Notes: a model not told the origin generated them from the sequence alone. Positions 23,823-32,900 are shown, counted from the first letter of the stretch. The stretch: DNA of 34,756 nucleotides from Actinomycetes bacterium (GCA_023460315.1 JAEWQO010000047.1:1-34756), one strand, 5' to 3'. Made by a program: numbers and translations.

Positions 23823-26246
23823 ATGGCCGATTACAAAGCATGGCTGAAAGATCTCGATTGCAAGGCCTATCATGATGGAGAGTGGCAATGGGAGGAAGAT
23901 GGATGCACCGTTACCAGAACGACGCATTGGTCACCTCCAGGATGTCACATGGGGTGCGGGGTATTGCTTTATACGAAAAACGGCAAACTCGTCAAGGTCG
24001 AGGGCGATCCATTGAATGCAGTTGCGAACGGCAAGCTCTGTATGCGTTGCCTCTCCATGCCGGATGCCGTGAACCACCCCGATCGCCTGAAATATCCTTT
24101 GCGACGCAGCGGAAAACGGGGAGAAGACCAGTGGGAGCGCATCAGCTGGGATGAAGCCTACGATGAGATAACAGAAAAAGTGCTGAGGATCAAAGAGGAT
24201 TTTGGGTCTCAATCCATCGTGGTCGTACATGGTACAGGACGCAACATTGGCTGGCAAGTTCCCTACTTTGCCTCTGCTTGCATGGAGACACCGAATGTGT
24301 CGACCTTTGGGTTCACCGGATTCGCTTGTTATCTGCCACGCATGATTGGCACGTCTGCCAAATACGGCGACATGATCATCGTGGACGCGTCTCAAGCGCA
24401 TTGGAACCGCTATGCGAATCCTGAATGGAAGGCACCTGGCGTTATCTTAGTCTGGGGAAACGAACCAATAAAGTCAAACGCCGATGGCTTTTTGGGCCAC
24501 TGGCTTGTCCAATGCGTGCAGATGGGATCAAAAATTATCTCAGTTGATCCACGTCTTACCTGGTGGGGTGCTCGCGCCATATATTGGCTTCCAATCCGTC
24601 CCGGAACCGATGCCATTGCAGCCATGTCCATGCTGAACGTCATTGTCAGCGAAGATCTTTACGACCATGAGTTCGTCGATATGTGGACATATGGCTTCGA
24701 TGCCCTCGCCGAACGTGTTATCGACAAAACTCCCGAATGGGCAAGCGAAATCTGCGGAGTAGACGCGGAGACGCTCCGTGGTGCAGCACGGCTCATTGCC
24801 ACGTCATCGAGCTGCGCATGCCAGTGGGGACTTGCCTTTGAGCAGCAGATAGCCGCTTTGGGAGTCACCGAAGCCGTAGCCGACATTATGGCCATCACCG
24901 GCAACATCGACAATCCCGGAGGTAACGCCATGTATCGATGTGCGTTCCTCATCGAAAAACGTTATGGATTAGGTGACGAATATATCGATCCAGACGTGTA
25001 TGCAAAAAAACTCATACCAGCCACCTCAGGCATCAATGAGTCGAATATCGTCTCTTGTGCCGATTCAGATGCTATCCTCTCTGCCTGCGAGACCGATGAA
25101 CCTTATCCGATCAAGATGTTCTGGATACAAAGCTCCAACGCGCTCGCCTGTGCTTCCATGGATCCGGCTCGCACCCGCACTGCGCTCATGCGGGTGCCGT
25201 TTATCGTCGTAGCCGACCCCTTCATGACTCCCACAGCGCAAGCATTGGCCGATATCGTCCTACCCGTTGCTATGAGTTGCGAGCGCAACAGCTGCCGCAC
25301 ATGGTGGACACCCGTGCGCACCATGGTCAAGGTCACCGATTATTACGAAGCCAAGTCCGACGAGCAGATATGCCTTGACCTAGGAAAGCGCATCAAGCCC
25401 GAACACTGGCCTTGGGAAACAGACAAGGACTGGTGTACCTGGTATCTCACCGATCAATTGAGTCCGGGAGGCACCGAGTATAATCGGACTTGGGAGGAGA
25501 CGGTTGAGAATCCTAGTGAAAAGAGCTGCAATGGCACAGCCTATTGGGATTGGGATGCGACCTACTATAAATACAAGAAAGGAATGCTTCGTCCCGATGG
25601 ACAGCCCGGATTCAATACGCCCACCGGCCGCATTGAGCTCTGGTCGTTTGGGTATGACCATTGGGGTGTCGATCCTCTCCCTTATCACATAGAGCCACCC
25701 GAAAGTCCACTCTCCACGCCCGAAACCTTCAAGAAGTTCCCCATCATCCTATCCGGCGGAGGACGATCCTTCGAGTTCTTTCACTCAGAACACCGCCAGC
25801 TCCCCACTATGCGCGAGTTCCATCCCGATCCACTCATTATGGTAAGTCCTGAAGATTGCGAGAAATACGGCGTGAGAGACGGGGAATGGATTTGGGTCGA
25901 GAATAGTCGCGGTGCACGTTTCAAGCAAAAGGTGAAAAGAACCATCGAGGTAATGCCTGGACGCGTGCATGCCGAACACGGTTGGTGGTTTCCCGAGCAA
26001 AACGGAGCCGAGCCCAATTTCTACGGCACCTATGACTCCAACCTCAACAACATGACCGAGGCGTTCCGCACTGGCCAAGGAGGCATTGGCAGCGCCATCA
26101 AAAGCATGCTCTGCAAGATATACCCGTGCAAAGAAGGAGACGTAATGCCCCATGATATCGTAGCCGAAAAAGGCGACTTCGCTCAATACACGCCCGGCGA
26201 ACCCTATGATCCCATCGAAGAACCCGTCGTGACGGTCGTCAACTAG
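23823..26246 (+). CDS. molybdopterin (bis-MGD) oxidoreductase, module D; catechol dehydroxylase-like
   Basis: An 807-residue catalytic subunit. It has C41-x3-C45-x27-C73-x2-C76 (GCHMGCGV, GKLCMRC), WERISWDEA (104-112), GTGRN (137-141) and Cys169 in TGFACYLPR as candidate Mo ligand. VWGNEPIKSNADGFLGHW and DPRLTWWGARAIYW are cofactor-binding stretches; GGGRSFEFFHSEHRQ and HGWWFPE lie in the C-terminal MopB domain. It is most similar to module C, starting with a matching DGEWQWEEDGCTVTRT segment. No Tat signal. ATG 23823 is preceded by AAGGAG with a 4-base spacer. It is the only Mo operon on the plus strand, divergent from LuxR-2. It probably acts on a related but different phenolic compound from module C; that is inference. 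Confidence 0.93.
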   Translation: MADYKAWLKDLDCKAYHDGEWQWEEDGCTVTRTTHWSPPGCHMGCGVLLYTKNGKLVKVEGDPLNAVANGKLCMRCLSMPDAVNHPDRLKYPLRRSGKRGEDQWERISWDEAYDEITEKVLRIKEDFGSQSIVVVHGTGRNIGWQVPYFASACMETPNVSTFGFTGFACYLPRMIGTSAKYGDMIIVDASQAHWNRYANPEWKAPGVILVWGNEPIKSNADGFLGHWLVQCVQMGSKIISVDPRLTWWGARAIYWLPIRPGTDAIAAMSMLNVIVSEDLYDHEFVDMWTYGFDALAERVIDKTPEWASEICGVDAETLRGAARLIATSSSCACQWGLAFEQQIAALGVTEAVADIMAITGNIDNPGGNAMYRCAFLIEKRYGLGDEYIDPDVYAKKLIPATSGINESNIVSCADSDAILSACETDEPYPIKMFWIQSSNALACASMDPARTRTALMRVPFIVVADPFMTPTAQALADIVLPVAMSCERNSCRTWWTPVRTMVKVTDYYEAKSDEQICLDLGKRIKPEHWPWETDKDWCTWYLTDQLSPGGTEYNRTWEETVENPSEKSCNGTAYWDWDATYYKYKKGMLRPDGQPGFNTPTGRIELWSFGYDHWGVDPLPYHIEPPESPLSTPETFKKFPIILSGGGRSFEFFHSEHRQLPTMREFHPDPLIMVSPEDCEKYGVRDGEWIWVENSRGARFKQKVKRTIEVMPGRVHAEHGWWFPEQNGAEPNFYGTYDSNLNNMTEAFRTGQGGIGSAIKSMLCKIYPCKEGDVMPHDIVAEKGDFAQYTPGEPYDPIEEPVVTVVN

Positions 26247-26257
26247 AAGGAGCGAAC

Positions 26258-26605
26258 GTGAAAGGTATTCTTATCAACTACGAGTACTGCACAGGTTGCC
26301 ACTCCTGCGAGATCGCCTGTCGCAACGAGCTTGGTTTAACCCATGATGAGTTTGGCATCAAGCTGACCGAAGTGGGACCTTATCGCTATAAAGAAGACAT
26401 TGACGCTGACACACCTTATGAGTGGGTGTACAATCCCACGATCACCAAAGCCTGCACTCTGTGCGCATCGCGCACGGCCAGAGGGAAGATGCCCTCTTGC
26501 GTGCAAGCATGTCAGGCTTGGTGCATGTACTATGGCGAGGTGGACGATCTCGCAAAAAAGATGGATGGCAAGACGCGGTGGGCTCTTTACACCACCACTG
26601 AGTAG
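26258..26605 (+). CDS. 8-Cys (2x[4Fe-4S]) electron-transfer subunit, module D
   Basis: A 115-residue protein with YCTGCHSCEIAC near the N-terminus, then CTLC and CVQAC, followed by QAWCMYYGE. Two [4Fe-4S] clusters are expected. It begins with GTG at 26258, 11 bases after the stop of the Mo enzyme gene, with AGAAGGAG upstream. It is nearly interchangeable in motif layout with the module C partner. It lacks a signal peptide, so the complex is cytoplasmic. Confidence 0.93.
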   Translation: MKGILINYEYCTGCHSCEIACRNELGLTHDEFGIKLTEVGPYRYKEDIDADTPYEWVYNPTITKACTLCASRTARGKMPSCVQACQAWCMYYGEVDDLAKKMDGKTRWALYTTTE

Positions 26606-26751
26606 AGCCATTGCATAACGAAACAAGCGTCCTCAATCCTTTGGCAAAACCTGCGCATCAAATGGTTCACACGAACTATCCTTTCGAAACGTCAGGCCAG
26701 AAGGCGAACAACCGTTGCGAAAGGAAACGGATCCAGCAAAAGGAGTGCACT

Positions 26752-27051
26752 ATGGAAGTGAATTTCACCATCAGGGGAGAAGAGAAATTCAAAGCTTTCG
26801 TTAACGAGAACGCAACCTTTGATTTCGAAAGCGCCAAAAAGGATCTTGAGAAGCAATTTCTCGCCGATGAGAAATCCAGCAAATATGTCCTTGCTGCAGA
26901 ACATGCTCGTGATGGGCACGCGCATGAAAAAAAATATATGGGTATATGCATGTCCTATGACGCACAAGGAACTCAGCTCGGCGGTGGCAAAGCGTATCTC
27001 GATAAAGATCAGGAAGCCGCCCGTAAGGATATCATTGTCGTATTCATGTAA
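26752..27051 (+). CDS. 99-residue protein of unknown function, end of module D
   Basis: A small soluble acidic protein starting MEVNFTIRGEEKF, with a predicted pattern of beta strand, helices rich in charged residues (FESAKKDLEKQFLADEKSS), a His-containing stretch (HARDGHAHEKKY) and C-terminal strand (IIVVFM). I do not recognise the family. ATG 26752 has a strong AAAGGAG seven bases upstream. It follows the 8-Cys gene by 146 bases and is the last gene before a strong hairpin, so it is probably co-transcribed with module D. The His cluster could bind metal, but nothing proves that. A longer frame starting at 26611 lacks a ribosome site. Confidence 0.75.
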   Translation: MEVNFTIRGEEKFKAFVNENATFDFESAKKDLEKQFLADEKSSKYVLAAEHARDGHAHEKKYMGICMSYDAQGTQLGGGKAYLDKDQEAARKDIIVVFM

Positions 27052-27115
27052 ACGACATCAGCCAAGAACGAGCCTTTTCCTTCCAAGCAATCCCTCAGCC
27101 AACTCGTCAGAAACA

Positions 27116-27146
27116 CCGAGAGCCGGCCTTCGGGGCCGGCTCTCGG
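27116..27146. terminator. strong bidirectional hairpin between module D and trigger factor gene
   Basis: CCGAGAGCCGGCC (27116-27128) pairs perfectly with 27134-27146 across the loop TTCGG: a 13-bp GC-rich stem. It lies between two convergent genes (stops at 27051 and 27193), where a shared terminator is expected. Flanking T tracts are short (GTTT on the minus strand; none on plus), so its efficiency is uncertain. Confidence 0.7.
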
Positions 27147-27192
27147 GTAAAAATCGATCAGGGTCGACGGACAGGACCGCCGTGACGGGCGG

Positions 27193-28515
27193 TTACTCCT
27201 CGGGCTGCTGCGCCTGGTCCGCTTTCGGCTCGCGGACCGTTATCTTCGCGTGGTCGACAAGCCACTTGCTGGCCTTGATGCGCTCGGCCGCCTCGCGCAA
27301 GGCGAAGCCGCGACCCGTTTCCTCCATCTGCCGTCGAACCCCCTTGGGATTCTGCGGGTTCATAGATCGACAAGCCTCATCCACGTCCTCGTCGCCAACG
27401 GCAAGCTTCTGATGGTTGAACAGCGCGTCCAGCGCATAGCCCTGCACGAGCATTTGGCGTGTCTGCATCATCATCATCATGTTGAACTGCTGCTCGCCGC
27501 CCTGCTGTTGGACAAAATCTTCAAACTTCATATTCTGCTGAGCAACCTGCTGGCGCAGATTATTCCTCAAGTTGCGCGACATGGCCTCATATACCTCGTC
27601 GGCAATATGGCCGCTAAACCGCTTGGCAAGCTCGCCAGCAGCAAGGTTGCGCTTATATTCCTCATATTCGCCACTGCGCTGCTTCCGAAGGTTTTCATAG
27701 ATTCCCTCACGCATGGCGGCTGCGTCGCGATACATGGGCATATACTTCTTCACCCATTCATCATCGATGGTGGGAACCACTTCCTTCTGAATCTCCTTCA
27801 CCGTAGCAGTGCAGGTAATGACCTCCGAAACCTCGTTGCCCTCGTCATCGACACCTGGGCCTTCAAAGGTGAAGGTCTTTGTCTCTCCCACGTTCATGCC
27901 GATGATGTTCTCATCAAACCCATCGGGCATGAAACCAGCACCGGTCGTGTAGGTGCGCGCATCCGTCGTCAGTCCGGGAAGCTTCTCGCCGTTTTCGTAG
28001 GATTCGAGGGCAAGCAGACAGCTGTCGCCCTTTCCAACCGGACGGGGATCGTCGGCGACATATTCGACGTAGCGTTCAGCAATCTGCGCTATCTGCGCAT
28101 CGACCTCAGCGTCTTCCACCACCATGGGAGCAATCGCAATCTCGACAGGATCATACGACGAAAGTTCATAGGTCGGCTTGGGCGTGAGCGTCATCTCGAA
28201 TTGAAACGTCTGGCCGCGCCGCAGTTGGGATTTGGGCTGTGGCTCAGGAGGAAAGGCAGGCATGATGCCTGTTTTGTCAATGGCGAAAGGAACCAGATAC
28301 TCAAGTGCCTGGCTTTGGACGACGGAATCGAGATCCCTGACCCCCATGCGCTCCTCTGCGACTTGGGCAACAGTCTTCCCCTGCTCGGGGCGCAGGCCCA
28401 TCTGCTGAGCAAATATGAAATGTGCCTGATTGAGAGCATCGCTTACCTCGGCCGTCGAGGCCGCGGCGCTGAGAGCGACTCTGCCGTCGTCGAGCTTCTT
28501 CTGCGTGACTTTCAT
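27193..28515 (-). CDS. tig: trigger-factor-like chaperone / FKBP-type peptidyl-prolyl isomerase
   Basis: A 440-residue protein with the three-part trigger factor layout. The N-terminal ribosome-binding domain spans 1-115, an FKBP-like PPIase domain about 155-245 (GDSCLLAL, GAGFMPDGFDENIIGM, GETKTFTF), and a helical C-terminal chaperone domain follows. The ribosome-docking loop, GFRKGKxP in E. coli, reads GLRPEQGKTVAQV here, with an insertion and loss of the Phe-Arg-Lys core. A run of five Met lies in the C-terminal domain (QFNMMMMMQTRQM). The start is ATG 28515 (MKVTQKK); upstream in-frame ATGs lack ribosome sites. No clpP or clpX gene follows, unlike many trigger factor loci. It could be the main trigger factor or a diverged second copy. 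Confidence 0.8.
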   Translation of the reverse strand: MKVTQKKLDDGRVALSAAASTAEVSDALNQAHFIFAQQMGLRPEQGKTVAQVAEERMGVRDLDSVVQSQALEYLVPFAIDKTGIMPAFPPEPQPKSQLRRGQTFQFEMTLTPKPTYELSSYDPVEIAIAPMVVEDAEVDAQIAQIAERYVEYVADDPRPVGKGDSCLLALESYENGEKLPGLTTDARTYTTGAGFMPDGFDENIIGMNVGETKTFTFEGPGVDDEGNEVSEVITCTATVKEIQKEVVPTIDDEWVKKYMPMYRDAAAMREGIYENLRKQRSGEYEEYKRNLAAGELAKRFSGHIADEVYEAMSRNLRNNLRQQVAQQNMKFEDFVQQQGGEQQFNMMMMMQTRQMLVQGYALDALFNHQKLAVGDEDVDEACRSMNPQNPKGVRRQMEETGRGFALREAAERIKASKWLVDHAKITVREPKADQAQQPEE

Positions 28516-29259
28516 CGTGCCTGCGTCTCCTTCATACGGGCGTTGCGTCATTTGACGCCGGGAGGAGGGGAAAACGTCGCGGTACAGCATGTGCCGTCCA
28601 GCCCCCAAACCGATCGCCGAGCCGCACGAGGCGCGCATCCCCACCCCAGAAACTCACGGCATCAGCCACATCACATGCATGGCTAGCACACGATGCCAAC
28701 CCCCTCCTTGTTTCACTCATCAATTGTCAATTGTAACGCAGATCGTCCGCCGCGGCGACAGATACTCACAATATCTCAAACGAGGTCGTGGCAGAGATAT
28801 TCGATCACGTTTCGGACCCTTGAAACTCTTTTGAATTCCCCCGAATGCGCCATGGCAATTGCCGGCCCACCGACAGGAAGCTGCACAATACGCTGACAGC
28901 AAAGCTTATGAGGATGCTGTCACCAGACGGCCTATTCAGGGGGGGGGTTCGACCGCCAAGCCTCGCACGAGGAACATATCGTGCAGCACGCGATGCACTA
29001 TAGAGCACCCGTATCTCCCGCACATTATACCGTTGGGATTATTTCGCCCCGAGCCGTCATACCGCACGTACCGCTTTTTTGTCGCCCTCGTGCGAGCAGC
29101 TCCTCGCCATCTGAACAGCACATGAAAAAGTCCCGGTCCTGAATGAGCTGCGCCTCCAAACCTAAGACTTAAATTTCCGTGTCCAAGTTTTGAGATTCCG
29201 TTCACCACGAGGAGCCGGGACTTCTCCCTGCGCTTTGAGCCTTGATTGCCCTGCGGATA
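28516..29259. other. long intergenic region upstream of tig
   Basis: About 740 bases with no supported gene. It should hold the tig promoter on the minus strand; the symmetrical CAATTG-T-CAATTG at 28721-28733 is the most operator-like site but has no clear -10 partner. The nine-G run near 28940 and the structured element at 29128-29223 are the other visible features. Open frames here look random. Confidence 0.45.
29128..29223 (-). terminator. long stem-loop with T tract after the collagen-like zinc-ribbon gene
   Basis: On the minus strand the arm at 29223-29210 (AAGTCCCGG then a bulged C, then TCCT) pairs with 29140-29128 (AGGACCGGGACTT), followed by TTT, giving five Ts in all. The stem is 13 bp with one bulge and encloses about 70 bases. 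That fits a Rho-independent terminator with an oversized loop, or a small structured RNA ending in a terminator-like stem. It lies about 37 bases after the stop at 29260. Confidence 0.5.
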
Positions 29260-29514
29260 CTATTTGCCGCCTGGAGCTCCGGGTGCACCAGGCGCCTTGG
29301 GAGCTCCGGGTGCTCCGGGTGCTTTTGGCGCTCCGGGGGCACCGGGGGCTCCGGGCGCTCCGGGTGCACCGGGAGCGCCCGGCATGCCGGGCATGCTCGG
29401 CCCCTTGGGCAACTCGGCCCCGCACTGAGGACATACGGTATCCGTCGGCTTGACCGTCGCCCCGCATTGGGGACATTTTTTCTCAAGATCGACGGCTGCT
29501 GGTCTGAAACACAT
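29260..29514 (-). CDS. zinc-ribbon protein with collagen-like Gly-Ala-Pro tail
   Basis: An 84-residue protein. Residues ~14-35 are a zinc ribbon with two knuckles, CPQCGATV and CPQCGAEL, ten residues between them. From about residue 40 to the end it is an uninterrupted Gly-x-Pro/Ala repeat (GMPGAPGAP...), with two Lys substitutions and ending in GGK. The ribbon probably binds zinc; the tail could form a flexible rod, a collagen-like trimer, or a polyproline surface. ATG 29514 has AAAGGAT upstream. It has no signal peptide, so an intracellular protein is more likely than a surface collagen. Monocistronic by position. Function unknown. Confidence 0.7.
   Translation of the reverse strand: MCFRPAAVDLEKKCPQCGATVKPTDTVCPQCGAELPKGPSMPGMPGAPGAPGAPGAPGAPGAPKAPGAPGAPKAPGAPGAPGGK
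29266..29397. repeat. 9-bp tandem repeat coding Gly-Ala-Pro
   Basis: Imperfect tandem copies of a 9-base unit such as GGAGCTCCG/GGTGCACCG, varying mainly at third codon positions. Variation at wobble sites shows selection on the peptide on the minus strand rather than recent DNA slippage. Such arrays can expand or contract, so tail length may vary between strains. Confidence 0.7.
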
Positions 29515-29874
29515 GTCGGTGATCCTTTCTCGTTGACGGGCATTCGGCGAAACACCGCTGGCAAACGTCCGCCATCCCAATATCAGCCAGATCTCAAGCA
29601 CATCTCAACTCACAAAGGCAGCCTGCCGTCCCGTGGACAGCAGGCTGAGCCTGACGAGCCAAAAAGAGATCCGTTGCCAAACACTCTAGCTCTGTCAGCG
29701 CCGTCCACGCATCCCCTGGAATCACTTAAATGCCTACGATGCTGTAATACCTCCGGTATGACTTGTCTGCGCAACCTGGGATTTTCTCCGCTATCGAGGC
29801 AGGCGGCCTCATGGCCCAGACAAGAAAGGGCAAGAAAGAACAAAGCCGCTCGACGGCGACCCAGAGATTTTCGC
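29515..29874. other. intergenic region with a near-perfect hairpin (29619-29647)
   Basis: About 360 non-coding bases. CAGCCTGC (29619-29626) pairs with GCAGGCTG (29640-29647), and inside GTCC pairs with GGAC, so the stem is 12 bp with one mismatch and a three-base loop. It lies 105-133 bases upstream of the zinc-ribbon gene. Only a short TTT follows on the minus strand. It may be a terminator backing up the one at 29875-29907 or a leader element. Confidence 0.4.
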
Positions 29875-29907
29875 AGAAGTATCGACCGGCACCCCGTCGA
29901 TACTTCT
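29875..29907 (-). terminator. 12-bp hairpin just after the ABC permease gene
   Basis: AGAAGTATCGAC (29875-29886) pairs perfectly with 29896-29907 across a nine-base loop, beginning 11 bases after the stop of the permease gene. This is the expected place for the operon's terminator. On the minus strand the flank is GCGAAAA, not a T tract, so classical Rho-independent termination is not assured. Confidence 0.55.
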
Positions 29908-29917
29908 TGGCTTCACC

Positions 29918-32900
29918 TTATTCGTTTGACTTGAGGCTTTCCACCATATCGATCTTGGCCAGCTTGCCTCGCATGGCAAACATGACCACGGCGGTGAACA
30001 CCATCGTGAGGGCGAATGCCATCACAAAGCTCACCGGATGTATGTCTCTCCCGAACATCACTTGGTCGACCTCGGCTGTGACGACAATGAAGCTCTCCAT
30101 GCACACGCCTATCACCAGGCCGACCATGCACCCGATGGCAGCAAGGAGAAACGTTTCTCGAAAGATGTAGGCATTCATTTCCCGGCGGGTGAAACCGAGG
30201 ACCTTCAGCGTGGCTATCTCGCGCATGCGTTCGGTGATGTTGATGTTCGTGAGATTGTACAACACGATAAATGCGAGAGCGGCCGCTGCCACCACCAACA
30301 CGACCACAATCATGTTCACGCTTGACAACATATCATGATATGCGTCGATAATCTCGTCGTTGTATGTGATGGTCTTCACGCCGTCCACCGCACGCAATGC
30401 CTCTCCGAACTGCGCGCGCTCGGCTCCGTCAGAGGTGACAATGGCATACTCCGTGCTGTAAACCGGAGCTTCGCCGAACAGCTGCTCATATAAAGCTGGC
30501 CCCATGAACGCGTAATGGTAGATATAATTCTCCACGACGCCCGTCACGGTGGCTTGATAGCTCGTGTTCGTCGCATTGCCCGTGGCATCCTGCTCGGTGA
30601 GCTTCACCTCATCCCCCACACCGACGCCAAGCTCGTTCGCAAGTTTCTCGGTAAGGACAAGTCCGTTGTCGGACAGTTCCACGTCATTATGCCCCACGCG
30701 CGTGCGGAGCTCGAAAAACGTGTCAAAGCCGGATGTATCCTGAGGAACCACGAGATCAACCTGAACATCGGAATCCTCGGACCCTCCCACGAGCATGTTC
30801 TCGACCAGAGCAGAGGCATGTGCCTCCACCCATTCGCTCTTGTCCATGACAGCATCGAATTCTGGGCGCTGATCGCCGGCGGCACCTCCCTCTCCCACAG
30901 CAGCCTGTTCGTCGACCGTGATCGACGCATTGTATTTCGTGATCTCGCCAAACTGCTTGTCAATGATGTCGTTGATAGCATCCGACAGCCCGAGTCCTGT
31001 CAGCAGGAGGGCTGTACAGCCCGCGATGCCGATGACGGTCATGACAAAGCGGCGCTTGTAGCGGAATAAGTTGCGAAACGTCACCTTCCACGAGAACGAA
31101 AGACGGCGCCACACAGGAACGATCCTTTCAAGGAGGATCCGCTTGCCCGCCTTCGGCGCGCGAGGCAGCATGAGGGAGGCAGGACGCTCACGCAGCGCGG
31201 CCCAAGCTGCCGCCCAGGTGGCAACAAGGGTCACCCCCGTGCCCAAGCCAAACGCGAGGGCCGCGAGAGGCCAGTCAATGGGAAGGGGGAACGGCATTGA
31301 GGGAATGAAATAAATGATGGCGTAGGCTTTCATGATGATGGCAGGAAGCACCTGAGAAAGAAGGGCAATGCCCACGGCGCCGCCAACACCGCTTGCCACG
31401 GCAGCATAGATGAGATATTTAGAGGCGATGCGACCTTTGCTATAGCCGAGCGCCTTGTAGGTGCCGATGAGCACCCGCTCCTCCTCCACCATGCGCGTCA
31501 TCGTGGTAAGGGCGACAAGAGCCGCCACAAGGAAGAAGATGAAAGGGAATACCTGCGCGATGTTATCAATCCGATCGGCATCGGCATCGAAACTCGCCAC
31601 TCCATAATTCTTGTCCCGGTCCATAATGAGCCAGGATGCGCTTTCCATGTCGTCTATCTGCCCCTGCGCTTCGTCAAGCTGACGCTCCGCGTCGGCAAAC
31701 TGGCTGGACGCATCAGCCTCCTTCTGCTCGTATTCCGCAAGGCCCGCCTCGTAGTCGTTCCTTCCCTGATCAAGCTGGACGCGTCCGCTTGCAATCTGCG
31801 AGGAGGCATCGTCAAGCTGCTTTTGGGCATCGCCGAGCTGCGCATCCGACTGCGCCCGTGCGGCGGCGAGGTCGGCGGTGCCTTGTTGTACCTGCGCAAC
31901 AGCGGCATCAAACCGGCTCTTTTCCGCGTCGAATGCCGCCTGCCTGCTCTCAAGCTCCGACTGTGCGGCATCGAGTTGGCGCTGCCCCTCATCAAGCTTG
32001 GCTTTGGTTGCCTCAACTGCAGCAAGCTGTTCGGCATGGTCCAGCCTGAACTGATCAAGCTGCTGGGAAAGGGAGGCCTTCTCCCCCTCGAGCAGCGCCT
32101 TTTGCGTTTCATAGTCAGGAGCGGCAGGGTCAAGCGCGGCAATCTGCGCATCCAGGGAATCTATGCCATCCTGCAGGTCCTTCAGCGCGGCACACAGAGG
32201 ATCGGCAGCCGCATGCCACGTGGTCCACTCTTGAGCAAGAGAATCGGCGCTCTGCTGCCACGCATTCCACGCATCCGCCAGCTGAGCCTGACCCGCCTCA
32301 AGGACGGGACGGCTTGCCTCAACCTGAGAACGTGCAGCGGCAAGATCGCTTTCGGAAGCCGATAGCTGAGCTGCGGCCGAAGCACGCGCGTTCTCTAAAT
32401 CGGTGACACCGGCATCGTAGCGCGTCTGCGCGTCAGAAAGGTCCTGCTCGTTCTTGGCAAGGGATGATTCAGCCGCGTCGAGCGTCGTGCGCGCGTCGGC
32501 AAGCTGGGCCGTCGCAGCGGACTTTTCACGGTCATACTCCGCACGGCGCTCGTCAAGGGCACGTTGGGCCTCGTCACGAAGCTCAGCGGTTCGAGCCTCC
32601 TCGCGTTCAGGGGCAAGCGCCTTGATCCGATCCATAACTGCCGACACCCGCTCCCGATAGGCATCGCTGCCGGCAAAGTCCTCCTGCGCGCCCTCAACCG
32701 TGACGAACGCCTCGGAATAGGGCAAGCTCGACGAGAAGTCGCTCTCAGGCACATACATGAACTGCTGGATAGAACCTGATCCGAGCGTTGTCGATCCCAA
32801 TGTTGACGAGGTTGCGTAATAGGAGGAACGAACGTATCCCACGACGGTATAGGTGCTCGTCACCAGAGCGCCATCCTGCTGCCACTCGGTTATCTGCACG

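Noticed and set aside
27250..28686. 478-codon plus-strand frame opposite the trigger factor gene
   Set aside because: It is antisense to a gene with the full trigger factor domain order; its Leu/His-rich composition is typical of a shadow frame.
29246..29428. Plus-strand frame also encoding Gly-Ala-Pro repeats
   Set aside because: Gly-Ala-Pro codons (GGN GCN CCN) read as Gly-Ala-Pro on the opposite strand in a shifted frame, so the second collagen-like product is a property of the repeat. The minus strand has the zinc ribbon, start and ribosome site.
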